Assembly (NCBI GenBank): GCA_023228085.1
Contig: JALOBW010000011.1
Span: 1 to 5,943, forward strand
Length of the DNA: 5,943 bases
Reading direction: 5' to 3'
DNA from: a bacterium
Lineage (GTDB): Bacteria > Patescibacteriota > Minisyncoccia > Minisyncoccales > Minisyncoccaceae
Made by a program: the position numbers and the translations under genes. The notes under the pieces are model-generated. The model was given only the letters and a program-made list of their open reading frames with translations. It did no database searches and was not told where the DNA came from. Below are positions 1 to 4,672 of this stretch, piece after piece. Positions within the stretch are counted from its first letter, which is position 1. The number at the start of each line of letters is the position of its first letter.

Positions 1-1
1 A

Positions 2-313
2 TTACCATTTTGATAGAGCTATAATACAGTATGAAAGTACAACTATTATAGTTAATACTAAACCACATCCCATCCCTGCATCTTGGTGTTTTGCTGGTAA
101 TTTTTGTACTTTATCTCTTGCTGTTCCAAGACTAAAAATAGCAAACATCCCTCCCAATATACAAAAAGCTGCCCATCCCCAACCACCATTTTCTTTGATA
201 ATTTCCTGACCCTCTTCCCATGTAGTATCTGGAGGAATATCATCTGGAAGAAAAATAGTAAATAAGACAAGACCACAAAGCAGTAGAAACACGAAAGTCA
301 CACATCCTTCCAT
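2..313 (-). CDS. Small three-helix membrane protein (103 aa)
   Basis: I do not recognise the family. The 103-aa product has three hydrophobic segments, at about residues 5-22, 45-62 and 82-100. A short acidic loop with a DDIPPD motif lies after helix 1, and a basic and polar loop (TARDKVQKLPAKHQD) lies between helices 2 and 3. It should be an integral inner-membrane protein. The ATG at 313-311 has a very strong ribosome binding site, AGGAGGAG, which overlaps the stop codon of the preceding gene, so the two are in one operon and probably translationally coupled. The TAA stop at 4-2 is inside the window, so the gene is complete. It is the last of 14 leftward genes visible here. A holin-like or exclusion role is possible for a phage protein of this shape but nothing in the sequence proves it. 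Confidence 0.85.
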   Translation of the reverse strand: MEGCVTFVFLLLCGLVLFTIFLPDDIPPDTTWEEGQEIIKENGGWGWAAFCILGGMFAIFSLGTARDKVQKLPAKHQDAGMGCGLVLTIIVVLSYCIIALSKW

Positions 314-321
314 AACTCCTC

Positions 322-696
322 CTATCTCATTTCAATTTGAAGGTAAACACCAAAAAACCAAAAAACAGCTACCACGGTCATTAGTCCTAGTATTAAAAGG
401 GCAGCATAATTTCCCTCTTTAAGAGCAAGAAGAAAAATAAAACCACCAACAATTAATATGAAAAGATTTCCTTTTATTCCTGCTCCCACGTCACGTACAA
501 TCCCATCTATTAACTCAGGATCTTTTGCAAAAGGATACCTATAATTACTGGTTGAGGAAGAAGAAGAAGTATTAGTAGATCTTTCGTCATCTTCCCAACC
601 ATCAGAAATAGCGGGGTCGTTAGGATCATTCATATACCCTTGTGCCAAAACACTAACACATGATAAAGTCAATAAAAGTAATAGTATTAGTCTCAT
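322..696 (-). CDS. Putative exported/membrane protein with signal peptide, Ser/Thr-rich linker and two C-terminal helices (124 aa)
   Basis: The family is unknown. The start is placed at the ATG at 696-694 because AGGAG lies 6 nt upstream and the protein then begins with a classical signal sequence: MR, a Leu-rich core, and a likely cleavage site after Ala18 (VLA|Q). An in-frame ATG 12 codons upstream has no ribosome binding site. After the signal comes an acidic stretch (NDPNDP, WEDDE) and a Ser/Thr tract at about residues 36-50, encoded partly by a TCT trinucleotide run that could change length by slippage. Two hydrophobic helices follow, at about 75-95 and 98-118. The mature N-terminal part should face the periplasm or exterior. 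A Cys at position 13 inside the signal is preceded by TLS, a poor lipobox, so I favour signal peptidase I. The TAG stop overlaps the ribosome binding site of the next gene. Confidence 0.82.
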   Translation of the reverse strand: MRLILLLLLTLSCVSVLAQGYMNDPNDPAISDGWEDDERSTNTSSSSSTSNYRYPFAKDPELIDGIVRDVGAGIKGNLFILIVGGFIFLLALKEGNYAALLILGLMTVVAVFWFFGVYLQIEMR

Positions 697-706
697 TGGT
701 TTCTCC

Positions 707-943
707 TTATAAAAATAATTTGTTTCGGGCATGTAAATTATCTTGTGTTACCTCTGTTGAAATTTCTTTAATCTCATGAACAGCAAAATCTTTCATAGAC
801 GGATAGATCTTTATAAGATAACTATATATTTTATCTACAACATCTTTTATATTTTTAACTAAAACATAATGGAATAAAAAATATTCTTCAAACATTGGGT
901 ATGAACGAATTTTAAATGAAAATGCTACTTTAAAAAGCTTCAT
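707..943 (-). CDS. Hypothetical soluble protein (78 aa)
   Basis: No family is recognised. The start is the ATG at 943-941, because AAGGAGA lies 7 nt upstream (951-957). An in-frame ATG 11 codons earlier has no such site, and the 11 extra residues simply translate the Shine-Dalgarno region. The 78-aa product starts MKLFKVAFSF and is mixed basic and aromatic, with several Tyr and Phe residues, no transmembrane helix and no obvious catalytic motif. The alternation of hydrophobic residues at the N-terminus and an amphipathic stretch around VKNIKDVVDKIYSYLIKIY suggest a small alpha/beta fold. The TAA stop overlaps the Shine-Dalgarno sequence of the signal-peptide gene downstream. It lies 57 nt after the end of the frameshifted gene at 1001-1242. 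Confidence 0.75.
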   Translation of the reverse strand: MKLFKVAFSFKIRSYPMFEEYFLFHYVLVKNIKDVVDKIYSYLIKIYPSMKDFAVHEIKEISTEVTQDNLHARNKLFL

Positions 944-1000
944 TTTAGATTCTCCTTTCTTAACAGATAATCTCATTTTTAAAACGAGAAGTTTTTATTT

Positions 1001-1242
1001 TTATAACAGTCTTCTATAATACTCCTCGACACTATCAGCAACCTTATTAAAAGAATAACCTTTTAAATAAGATAAATCTTTTTTTTTACCTCACCATTAA
1101 AAACTTGAGCTTTATACCACCTGTTACCGTCAATAAGACTGATTAAAACAAATTCTTTTTCACTAATACTAGCTAACATGTAAGGCTCATTCGGTATAAG
1201 ACCTTCCTCAATCTCAATAACACAACCAAACTTGTAGTCCAT
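1001..1242 (-). CDS. Conserved phage-type small protein read through an A9 frameshift site (80 aa; 59 aa without shift)
   Basis: The ATG at 1242-1240 has AAAGGA about 5 nt upstream. The zero frame stops at 1065-1063 after 59 codons, just past nine consecutive A residues (1079-1087 on this strand). Re-reading one A (-1) gives an open frame to a TAA at 1003-1001, adding DLSYLKGYSFNKVADSVEEY and five more residues, for an 80-aa product. This fills an otherwise empty 119-nt gap and looks like normal coding sequence. The core YMLASISEKEFVLISLIDGNRW resembles, from memory, a widespread family of short phage proteins with an 'ILA-V...VxLISLxxGNRW' pattern whose members also continue past this point. 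The heptamer A AAA AAG, the dnaX-type -1 slippery site, is present in the correct zero frame. Alternatives are transcriptional slippage, a genuine inactivating deletion, or a homopolymer sequencing error. Function unknown. Confidence 0.72.
1078..1087 (-). promoter_or_regulatory. Candidate -1 frameshift / slippage site (A9 then G)
   Basis: On the minus strand the codons read GTA AAA AAA AAG, so A_AAA_AAG is in phase for -1 slippage. A purine-rich GGTGAGG lies just upstream and could act as an internal Shine-Dalgarno stimulator, though closer than in dnaX. I see no strong downstream stem. Nine A residues is also in the length range where RNA polymerase slips. Confidence 0.5.
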
Positions 1243-1261
1243 AGTTTTCCTTTCTAAAAAA

Positions 1262-1735
1262 TTAAGCCATATAATGCCACATTTCACCTTTTTCCATATC
1301 TTCATTATTAAGCTTCTTATTTAAACATGTCAGTGCTCTTTTATACGCACATCTAATTCCAACTTCAGCATTAAAATTATCAAGTGTACTACATCTTGAA
1401 ATAGCTGCTGCTGAAATAGCGGTATTAGGATCATAAATATGACAAACTATAAAGTTAGCATAATAATTAAATGTAATTAATTGGTTTGTATCAGTTACAA
1501 AAGAAAATTCGTTTCCAAAAGGTGGCAATTTTTGAACATCGGATCTCATTTGTAAAACAGTTTCTGCAAACCTTGTTACTGCATTCTGGTAGTCTTCAAG
1601 TTTTTTAAGTCCTCGCGCTTGCCTTTTCTCCTTTAATCTCTCATCTCTTTTTTGTTTTTGTACCGATAGCAAACTTTCAAGTACCTTCTCAAGATTTTTG
1701 ATATCTTTTTTAAGATTTTTTACATCTGATTCCAT
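1262..1735 (-). CDS. Hypothetical phage protein with N-terminal coiled coil (157 aa)
   Basis: The start ATG at 1735-1733 has AAAGGAG 7 nt upstream and overlaps the stop of the preceding gene in the arrangement TAATG, so the pair is translationally coupled. Residues 1-50 are highly charged, with heptad-like Leu/Val spacing (NLKKDIKNLEKVLESLL) and then a basic stretch (KQKRDERLKEKRQAR), which indicates a coiled coil followed by a possible nucleic-acid-contacting helix. The C-terminal half, about residues 75-145, is globular and contains 'AISRCSTLDNFNAEVGIRCA' followed by YKRAL. It resembles, from memory, the motif 'A-CSxxDxFxxxxGxxxAxxRAL' of small uncharacterised phage proteins. No catalytic motif is visible. 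The combination looks like an oligomerising N-terminus joined to a common phage domain. Function unknown. Confidence 0.85.
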   Translation of the reverse strand: MESDVKNLKKDIKNLEKVLESLLSVQKQKRDERLKEKRQARGLKKLEDYQNAVTRFAETVLQMRSDVQKLPPFGNEFSFVTDTNQLITFNYYANFIVCHIYDPNTAISAAAISRCSTLDNFNAEVGIRCAYKRALTCLNKKLNNEDMEKGEMWHYMA

Positions 1736-1971
1736 TATTTTACTCCTTTATCAATTCCCTGAAACATTTCATATATAACTTTAAGTTTATTTAGGTCTTC
1801 TTGGGTTTTCATATTATCCACAGCATCTGCTGCTTTACGTAAACACATTGCTAAACCTTCTTTTCGAAAATGTTTAAAAGAAGTTAATAACCTAGTATTT
1901 ATCCATACCTCGTAATCATTTTCACCATAGATATTGGAATCGTCTTTTGTAACATTAATAATTTTAATCAT
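1735..1971 (-). CDS. Conserved phage-type hypothetical protein (78 aa)
   Basis: The 78-aa soluble product begins MIKIINVTKDDSNIYGENDY and contains VWINTRLLTSFKHFRKEGLA followed by MCLRKAADAVD. The pattern 'YEVxIN...FxHxRxxGLxxCLxxAADAV' is one I associate with a recurrent family of short, uncharacterised phage proteins; this is recall, not a search result. The ATG at 1971-1969 overlaps the TGA of the upstream membrane gene (ATGA). Its own ribosome binding site, AAGGA, is about 12 nt away, longer than elsewhere in the operon, so initiation probably depends on termination of the upstream gene. At the other end its TAA shares a base with the ATG of the coiled-coil gene. The two downstream neighbours also carry phage-family patterns, so these three genes form a small soluble block between the membrane-protein genes. 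Confidence 0.85.
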   Translation of the reverse strand: MIKIINVTKDDSNIYGENDYEVWINTRLLTSFKHFRKEGLAMCLRKAADAVDNMKTQEDLNKLKVIYEMFQGIDKGVK

Positions 1972-2198
1972 TTGTTATACAATTCCTTTTTAATAATATG
2001 CTGATATACGCTTATTGCTATATAATGAATTACAAGCATAAAATACATAAAACTTTCTTCCATTTTAATGGGGGTTGTTTCTGAAATAAGTCCAAGTTTT
2101 TGAAAACCCCAAAAGTAAAATAGAAAAAGTAATAAAATAAACCCAAAAGAAAAAATTCCAGTAAAGAGATATCCGCAGGCTTTTAAAAATTGTTTCAT
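1968..2198 (-). CDS. Small two-helix membrane protein (76 aa)
   Basis: The ATG at 2198-2196 has AGGAAG 6 nt upstream. The 76-aa product has a long, very Phe/Leu-rich first helix at about residues 8-33 (TGIFSFGFILLLFLFYFWGF), a short polar connector with KLGLISETTPIKMEES, and a second helix at about 50-68 (FMYFMLVIHYIAISVY), ending in a basic tail (HIIKKELYNK). The charge pattern suggests that both termini are cytoplasmic. The family is not recognised. The stop overlaps the start of the next gene by ATGA. It could be an inner-membrane-targeted host-modifying or superinfection-exclusion factor, but this is only inference from size and topology. Confidence 0.82.
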   Translation of the reverse strand: MKQFLKACGYLFTGIFSFGFILLLFLFYFWGFQKLGLISETTPIKMEESFMYFMLVIHYIAISVYQHIIKKELYNK

Positions 2199-2209
2199 AG
2201 GATTCTTCC

Positions 2210-2287
2210 TTATCGTTTACATATACTAAAGAAAAGAGAAGTAAGTATTAATACCAGAAAAATCGCAAGACCCAAAAAGATATACAT
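2210..2287 (-). CDS. Tiny single-helix membrane peptide (25 aa)
   Basis: This is a 25-codon reading frame starting MYIFLGLAIFLVLILTSLFF and ending SICKR, with the TAA at 2212-2210. It is one uninterrupted hydrophobic helix with a basic C-terminus, which suggests insertion with the C-terminus in the cytoplasm. The case for a real gene is the full AAGGAGA Shine-Dalgarno sequence (2293-2299) placed 6 nt before the ATG at 2287-2285. It also exactly fills the space between two neighbouring genes: its stop overlaps the ribosome binding site of the 76-aa gene, and the upstream gene ends 17 nt before it. It is too short for most gene callers. Function unknown. Confidence 0.75.
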   Translation of the reverse strand: MYIFLGLAIFLVLILTSLFFSICKR

Positions 2288-2304
2288 TTTTTTCTCCTTA
2301 AAGT

Positions 2305-2562
2305 TTAAAAAGAAACCGAATCTTTAAAATTATAAGAGTATTTAATATCTATTTGATTAGTTAAGTATAATGTTTCCTCTAATTTTTTTATTCTGTCATT
2401 TGCATCCATTAATCTAAAATGCATTTTAGCAGCAGTCTCTAAAGCATCATAAGCAAGTTCTTTTGCTACACGAATTTCACTTTCGGCATAAATATAAACA
2501 CAAAAAACTGCGCAGATCAGAATAATAAATCCAGAAATTATCCAATGGTCAAATTTTCTCAT
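2305..2562 (-). CDS. Membrane-anchored coiled-coil protein (85 aa)
   Basis: The ATG at 2562-2560 has AAGGAG (2569-2574) 6 nt upstream. The product begins with a short basic segment (MRKFDHW), then one transmembrane helix at about residues 8-27 (IISGFIILICAVFCVYIYA), then a charged helical stretch at about 28-66 with heptad-like spacing (AKELAYDALETAAKM, ANDRIKKLEETLYL), and a short polar tail. The predicted topology is N-in, C-out, with the coiled coil outside the cytoplasm. This resembles the general layout of inner-membrane spanins (Rz), but the protein is much shorter than usual and there is no overlapping lipoprotein gene, so I do not call it a spanin. Family not recognised. Confidence 0.82.
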   Translation of the reverse strand: MRKFDHWIISGFIILICAVFCVYIYAESEIRVAKELAYDALETAAKMHFRLMDANDRIKKLEETLYLTNQIDIKYSYNFKDSVSF

Positions 2563-2584
2563 TTAATACTCCTTATGTTATGTT

Positions 2585-2746
2585 TTATGGTAAATTATAA
2601 TAAAAAATATTTACAAAAAGCCATAAAAATCCCACAGCCCAAACAATTACCAATAAGTATTTCTTTTTTATAATTGAACTGGTTATAAAAAATAAGTACA
2701 TAAATATAAAAATTATATTTAATACGTCTACAATATTAGTTAGCAT
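2585..2746 (-). CDS. Two-helix membrane protein (53 aa) sharing its second helix with the adjacent 24-aa gene
   Basis: The start is taken as the ATG at 2746-2744 because TGGAG (2753-2757) lies 6 nt upstream. An upstream in-frame ATG (2764) and a TTG (2803) lack a site. The product starts MLTNIVDVLNIIFIFMYLFF, making helix 1 at about residues 5-24. A basic turn (IIKKKY) follows, and then helix 2 at about 31-49, LLVIVWAVGFLWLFVNIFY. The turn predicts both ends outside the cytoplasm. The DNA for the core of helix 2 is identical over 37 bp to the 24-aa gene immediately upstream in the operon, so one of the two arose by local duplication. Function unknown. Confidence 0.78.
   Translation of the reverse strand: MLTNIVDVLNIIFIFMYLFFITSSIIKKKYLLVIVWAVGFLWLFVNIFYYNLP
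2616..2652. repeat. 37-bp direct repeat, copy 1 (inside the 53-aa gene)
   Basis: Identical to 2827-2863. Similarity continues about 13 bp to the left with three mismatches. In minus-strand translation it encodes VIVWAVGFLWL in the second helix of the 53-aa protein. Confidence 0.95.
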
Positions 2747-2813
2747 TGTTATCTCCACTTTCATAATTATTGTTATACAAAAAACAAAAAAAACACAGAC
2801 CAAAATAAATTAC

Positions 2814-2888
2814 CTAAAAATGTACCAAAAGCCATAAAAATCCCACAGCCCAAACAATTACCACAAACATCATTGCCCACATGTTCAT
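2814..2888 (-). CDS. Tiny single-helix membrane peptide (24 aa)
   Basis: The ATG at 2888-2886 overlaps the TGA of the upstream ~195-aa gene (ATGA), with GGAG at 2896-2899 placed 7 nt before the ATG. It starts MNMWAMMFVVIVWAVGFLWL and ends LVHF at a TAG (2816-2814). Almost the whole peptide is one Trp-rich hydrophobic helix with no charged residue apart from a His near the C-terminus. The segment VVIVWAVGFLWL repeats the second helix of the 53-aa protein encoded next, at both DNA and protein level. The ribosome binding site, the stop-start overlap and conservation of the reading frame in both copies of the repeat support it as a true gene despite its size. Function unknown; such peptides can regulate or assemble with a larger membrane partner. 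Confidence 0.75.
   Translation of the reverse strand: MNMWAMMFVVIVWAVGFLWLLVHF
2827..2863. repeat. 37-bp direct repeat, copy 2 (inside the 24-aa gene)
   Basis: Identical to 2616-2652, offset 211 bp. Read in the same protein frame as copy 1, so the duplication preserves the transmembrane sequence. Confidence 0.95.
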
Positions 2889-3472
2889 TTCAAATCTCCT
2901 TTTTTTATTTTTTTCTGCCGCGTATGTTCATAAACGTCAGTTAATCTGCTTTCCATATTTTCATCGGACATTACGTGTTCATAAGCTTCAGTCAATAATT
3001 TGTTTTTATATTCTTCTTGATTTTTCTTATTTTTAACTTTAACTATAAATTGGTGTAAACAATCTAACTCATTACTAATAATAAAATCATTTTTAAAACT
3101 TATTTTAATATAATTTCTATTTTTATATTCTGGATCTTTATCTTTATATGGAGTAATTGTGCATCCTTCTTTTTTGGCAATATAAAAAAGAAATGAAAAA
3201 TTAGCTATGTAGGGTTCTGTCATAAATGGGTAAATTTCTTTAATATAAATATATTCTGGAATCCATTTTTCAACTCCTGTTTCATCTTTAAATCTAAGCG
3301 CATTACCATTTACGACATTTCTAACCCAAATAAATTTTTCAAAAGATCTGTCTATCCAATATCCTATTTGGTCAAGGGTATATTTAAGTGGAGAAATAAC
3401 TTTATCAAATAAATCTTTTAAATCAAATTTGCATAGTGTGTATAATTTTGATGTACCATATTTTTTCTCCAC
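2885..3472 (-). CDS. Hypothetical protein, ~195 aa, with uncertain start
   Basis: This is the largest leftward gene. The family is not recognised. It is a soluble, charged and aromatic-rich protein: an N-terminal part with FDLKDLFDKVISPLKYTLDQ and a WIDRSFEKFIWVRN stretch, a middle segment ALRFKDETGVEKWIPEYIY, and a lysine-rich helical C-terminus (KVKNKKNQEEYKNKLL) ending RQKKIKKGDLK. No catalytic motif is evident. The open frame extends upstream to a TTG at 3511, but that lies inside the -10 box of the promoter at 3503-3531 and would not be transcribed from it. I therefore prefer the GTG at 3472-3470, preceded by a weak AGAGAAG. An out-of-frame ATG at 3459, well placed behind GTGGAG, opens only a 13-codon frame, which hints at an uORF or an early frameshift. 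The TGA overlaps the next ATG. Confidence 0.75.
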   Translation of the reverse strand: MEKKYGTSKLYTLCKFDLKDLFDKVISPLKYTLDQIGYWIDRSFEKFIWVRNVVNGNALRFKDETGVEKWIPEYIYIKEIYPFMTEPYIANFSFLFYIAKKEGCTITPYKDKDPEYKNRNYIKISFKNDFIISNELDCLHQFIVKVKNKKNQEEYKNKLLTEAYEHVMSDENMESRLTDVYEHTRQKKIKKGDLK

Positions 3473-3502
3473 TTTAAACTTCTCTATATTTTTGACACTA
3501 AT

Positions 3503-3531
3503 AATATACAAAAATTTTAAACAGAAGTCAA
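3503..3531 (-). promoter_or_regulatory. Sigma70-type promoter for the ~195-aa gene and the genes after it
   Basis: On the minus strand TTGACT (3531-3526) is separated by exactly 17 bp from TATATT (3508-3503); each box matches 5 of 6 consensus bases. Transcription is expected to start near 3496. It sits in the short gap between two genes, where the start of the downstream frame is otherwise ambiguous. It closely matches the promoter at 4097-4125, including TATATTAT followed by GTG. Confidence 0.75.
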
Positions 3532-3541
3532 GTATTATTTA

Positions 3542-3796
3542 TTAAATTCTCAACTTTCTTTTTAAAGCTTCTTCCATATAGTCATCATAATTTAAATAAT
3601 CTAAAGCATCTCTTCCAAAGAGTTCATCTACTTCAAACCAAAAATCATCATCACAAGATCCACCACCAGAAAAAGTAGAAAACCCTTCTTTAGCTTTACG
3701 TCTAATAAATTTAATAATATTAATTAAATGAGACGTTTTTAAATCTTCGATTGGAGTAACTGTACCATTTTTATCTATATGAACTTTATCTCTCAT
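3542..3796 (-). CDS. Conserved phage-type hypothetical protein (84 aa)
   Basis: The start is taken as the ATG at 3796-3794, with AGGAG (3807-3811) about 10 nt upstream. The frame stays open for 21 more codons upstream, but that extension runs through the preceding gene and the Shine-Dalgarno sequence. The product begins MRDKVHIDKNGTVTPIEDLK, then TSHLINIIKFIRRKA, a Gly/Ser-rich segment (STFSGGGSCDDDFWFEVDEL), and a charged C-terminal helix (YMEEALKRKLRI). The 'dG..tpI.dl..sHLiNii..i.rka' pattern resembles short uncharacterised phage proteins in which a Trp or basic start leads into 'M..HLxNxIxxL'; this is recalled, not searched. Soluble, no catalytic residues visible. It is followed 11 nt downstream by the -35 box of the internal promoter. 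Confidence 0.82.
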   Translation of the reverse strand: MRDKVHIDKNGTVTPIEDLKTSHLINIIKFIRRKAKEGFSTFSGGGSCDDDFWFEVDELFGRDALDYLNYDDYMEEALKRKLRI

Positions 3797-3809
3797 AACG
3801 AAAATACTC

Positions 3810-3959
3810 CTATTTTGCAACTTTAGGATAGACCGATAAAGATTTACTTTCTTTCTCATTAGAAGAAAACATTGCTGTTTTTATAATAAACCAACCCATT
3901 AAAATAGCTATACCCAACATAAAAATTGCACCACAGGCAACAAGATCTTCAGTAGTCAT
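3810..3959 (-). CDS. Small single-helix membrane protein, first gene of the leftward operon (49 aa)
   Basis: The ATG at 3959-3957 has a perfect AGGAGG (3965-3970) 5 nt upstream, the strongest site in the operon. An in-frame ATG at 3980 gives seven extra residues but has no ribosome binding site and would translate the Shine-Dalgarno sequence. The product begins MTTEDLVACGAIFMLGIAIL, has one transmembrane helix at about residues 7-27, and ends in a Lys/Ser-rich tail of about 20 residues (SSNEKESKSLSVYPKVAK) that should face the cytoplasm. The TAG stop overlaps the ribosome binding site of the next gene. It is preceded by a leader of about 130 nt from the promoter at 4097-4125. Function unknown. 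Confidence 0.82.
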   Translation of the reverse strand: MTTEDLVACGAIFMLGIAILMGWFIIKTAMFSSNEKESKSLSVYPKVAK

Positions 3960-4033
3960 TATAACCTCCTTTTTATCCATTAAACGAACATCTCAACATG
4001 AAAGTTTCATAAAAAATAAAAATATTTTTATAT

Positions 4034-4075
4034 ATCGTATACTAAAATTATACAAACGTATACTATTATAATACA
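4034..4075. repeat. Two head-to-tail 21-bp GTATACTA elements
   Basis: 4034-4054 and 4055-4075 are imperfect 21-bp tandem copies (17 of 21 identical), each holding CGTATACTA then ATTATACA or a close form. A third copy lies at 4265-4285 (18 of 21 identical to the first), and a degenerate TATAC...ATTATACA lies across the promoter at 4099-4114. The 21-bp period, two helical turns, places the sites on the same DNA face. They lie in the leader just downstream of the predicted start of leftward transcription. They could be operator sites or iterons. Confidence 0.55.
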
Positions 4076-4096
4076 CACAGTTTCTCTTACACCTAT

Positions 4097-4125
4097 AATA
4101 TACGAAATTATACACCCAAAGTCAA
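4097..4125 (-). promoter_or_regulatory. Main sigma70-type promoter of the leftward operon
   Basis: On the minus strand TTGACT (4125-4120), a 17-bp spacer and TATATT (4102-4097) give a near-consensus promoter with predicted start near 4090. It faces the 49-aa gene, leaving a leader of about 130 nt that carries the 21-bp repeats. Box sequences, spacing and the bases after the -10 (TATATTAT, then GTG) are shared with the internal promoter at 3503-3531. Confidence 0.75.
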
Positions 4126-4160
4126 GATAAAAATAAATTATTTTCCAAAATAAAGAACTT

Positions 4161-4170
4161 ACCGCACTTT
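4161..4170 (-). other. Pasteurellaceae-type DNA uptake sequence core (AAAGTGCGGT)
   Basis: The minus strand reads AAAGTGCGGT followed by AAGTTCTTT. AAGTGCGGT is the 9-bp uptake signal core of Haemophilus influenzae and relatives. It occurs once in the window, so it may be chance, but it is unlikely in such A+T-rich DNA and hints at a host or donor group. Confidence 0.3.
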
Positions 4171-4545
4171 CGTATTAATATCTTGTTTCCTTTATTAAAA
4201 AAACACTATATAGAATATACAATATAATCTAATCTACATCTACTCTTATACCCATACCTTATATATTGTATACTAAAAATATATAAAAAAGGACACAAAA
4301 GGTCATTTCAGATGTACATAATATACATTATCCTTTTATTATATCTTTTATCTACTACATAAATATACAATCATAATATAATAACACATAGAATATAGAA
4401 TAAAATACATGTATAGAATATAATTATGTACAGTAAACACGTACGTTAAGGGGATAAACTATAATCAGAGTCTGGGGTGTCTAGTACTAAGAGCTTTCTC
4501 ATATCGATTTTTTTACATATATAAAAAGGGGGGGCGTATAAAAAA

Positions 4546-4582
4546 TAAGGCTGGGAGTGCATTTTGCCTTAGAAAGTAAGGC
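4546..4582. other. Mutually exclusive hairpins built from TAAGGC / GCCTTA / TAAGGC
   Basis: GCCTTA at 4566-4571 can pair with TAAGGC at 4577-4582 (loop GAAAG) or with TAAGGC at 4546-4551 (14-nt loop). The two 6-bp stems cannot coexist. If transcribed this would be a simple switch; on DNA it may be a set of protein-binding words. No flanking promoter is evident. Confidence 0.4.
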
Positions 4583-4597
4583 GTGTAGAGGTAATTC

Positions 4598-4672
4598 ACC
4601 TTAATTTCTAAAGAAAAAAGCATGAAAAAAATATTTACGGCAAATTCGGCAATTTGACTTAAAAATTAAGGT
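4598..4672. repeat. 10-bp inverted repeat ACCTTAATTT / AAATTAAGGT enclosing a 6-bp hairpin
   Basis: The arms are 4598-4607 and 4663-4672. Inside them, 4641-4656 is a perfect hairpin CAAATT-CGGC-AATTTG. The arms contain the CCTTA word repeated throughout 4446-4700. Confidence 0.5.

Noticed and set aside
58..276. Second minus-strand open frame inside the 103-aa membrane gene
   Set aside because: A shadow in another frame. It lacks a Shine-Dalgarno sequence, whereas the 103-aa frame has a very strong one.
2305..2562. Rz-type inner-membrane spanin
   Set aside because: The anchor plus coiled coil fits in outline, but it is short and there is no embedded or overlapping outer-membrane lipoprotein gene and no endolysin nearby.
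4446..4502. 18-codon minus-strand frame MRKLLVLDTPDSDYSLSP
   Set aside because: It looks protein-like, but no Shine-Dalgarno sequence precedes the ATG and it sits in the repeat-rich non-coding stretch.
4622..4657. 11-codon plus-strand frame MKKIFTANSAI
   Set aside because: It resembles a signal peptide start but has no ribosome binding site and ends inside a hairpin.
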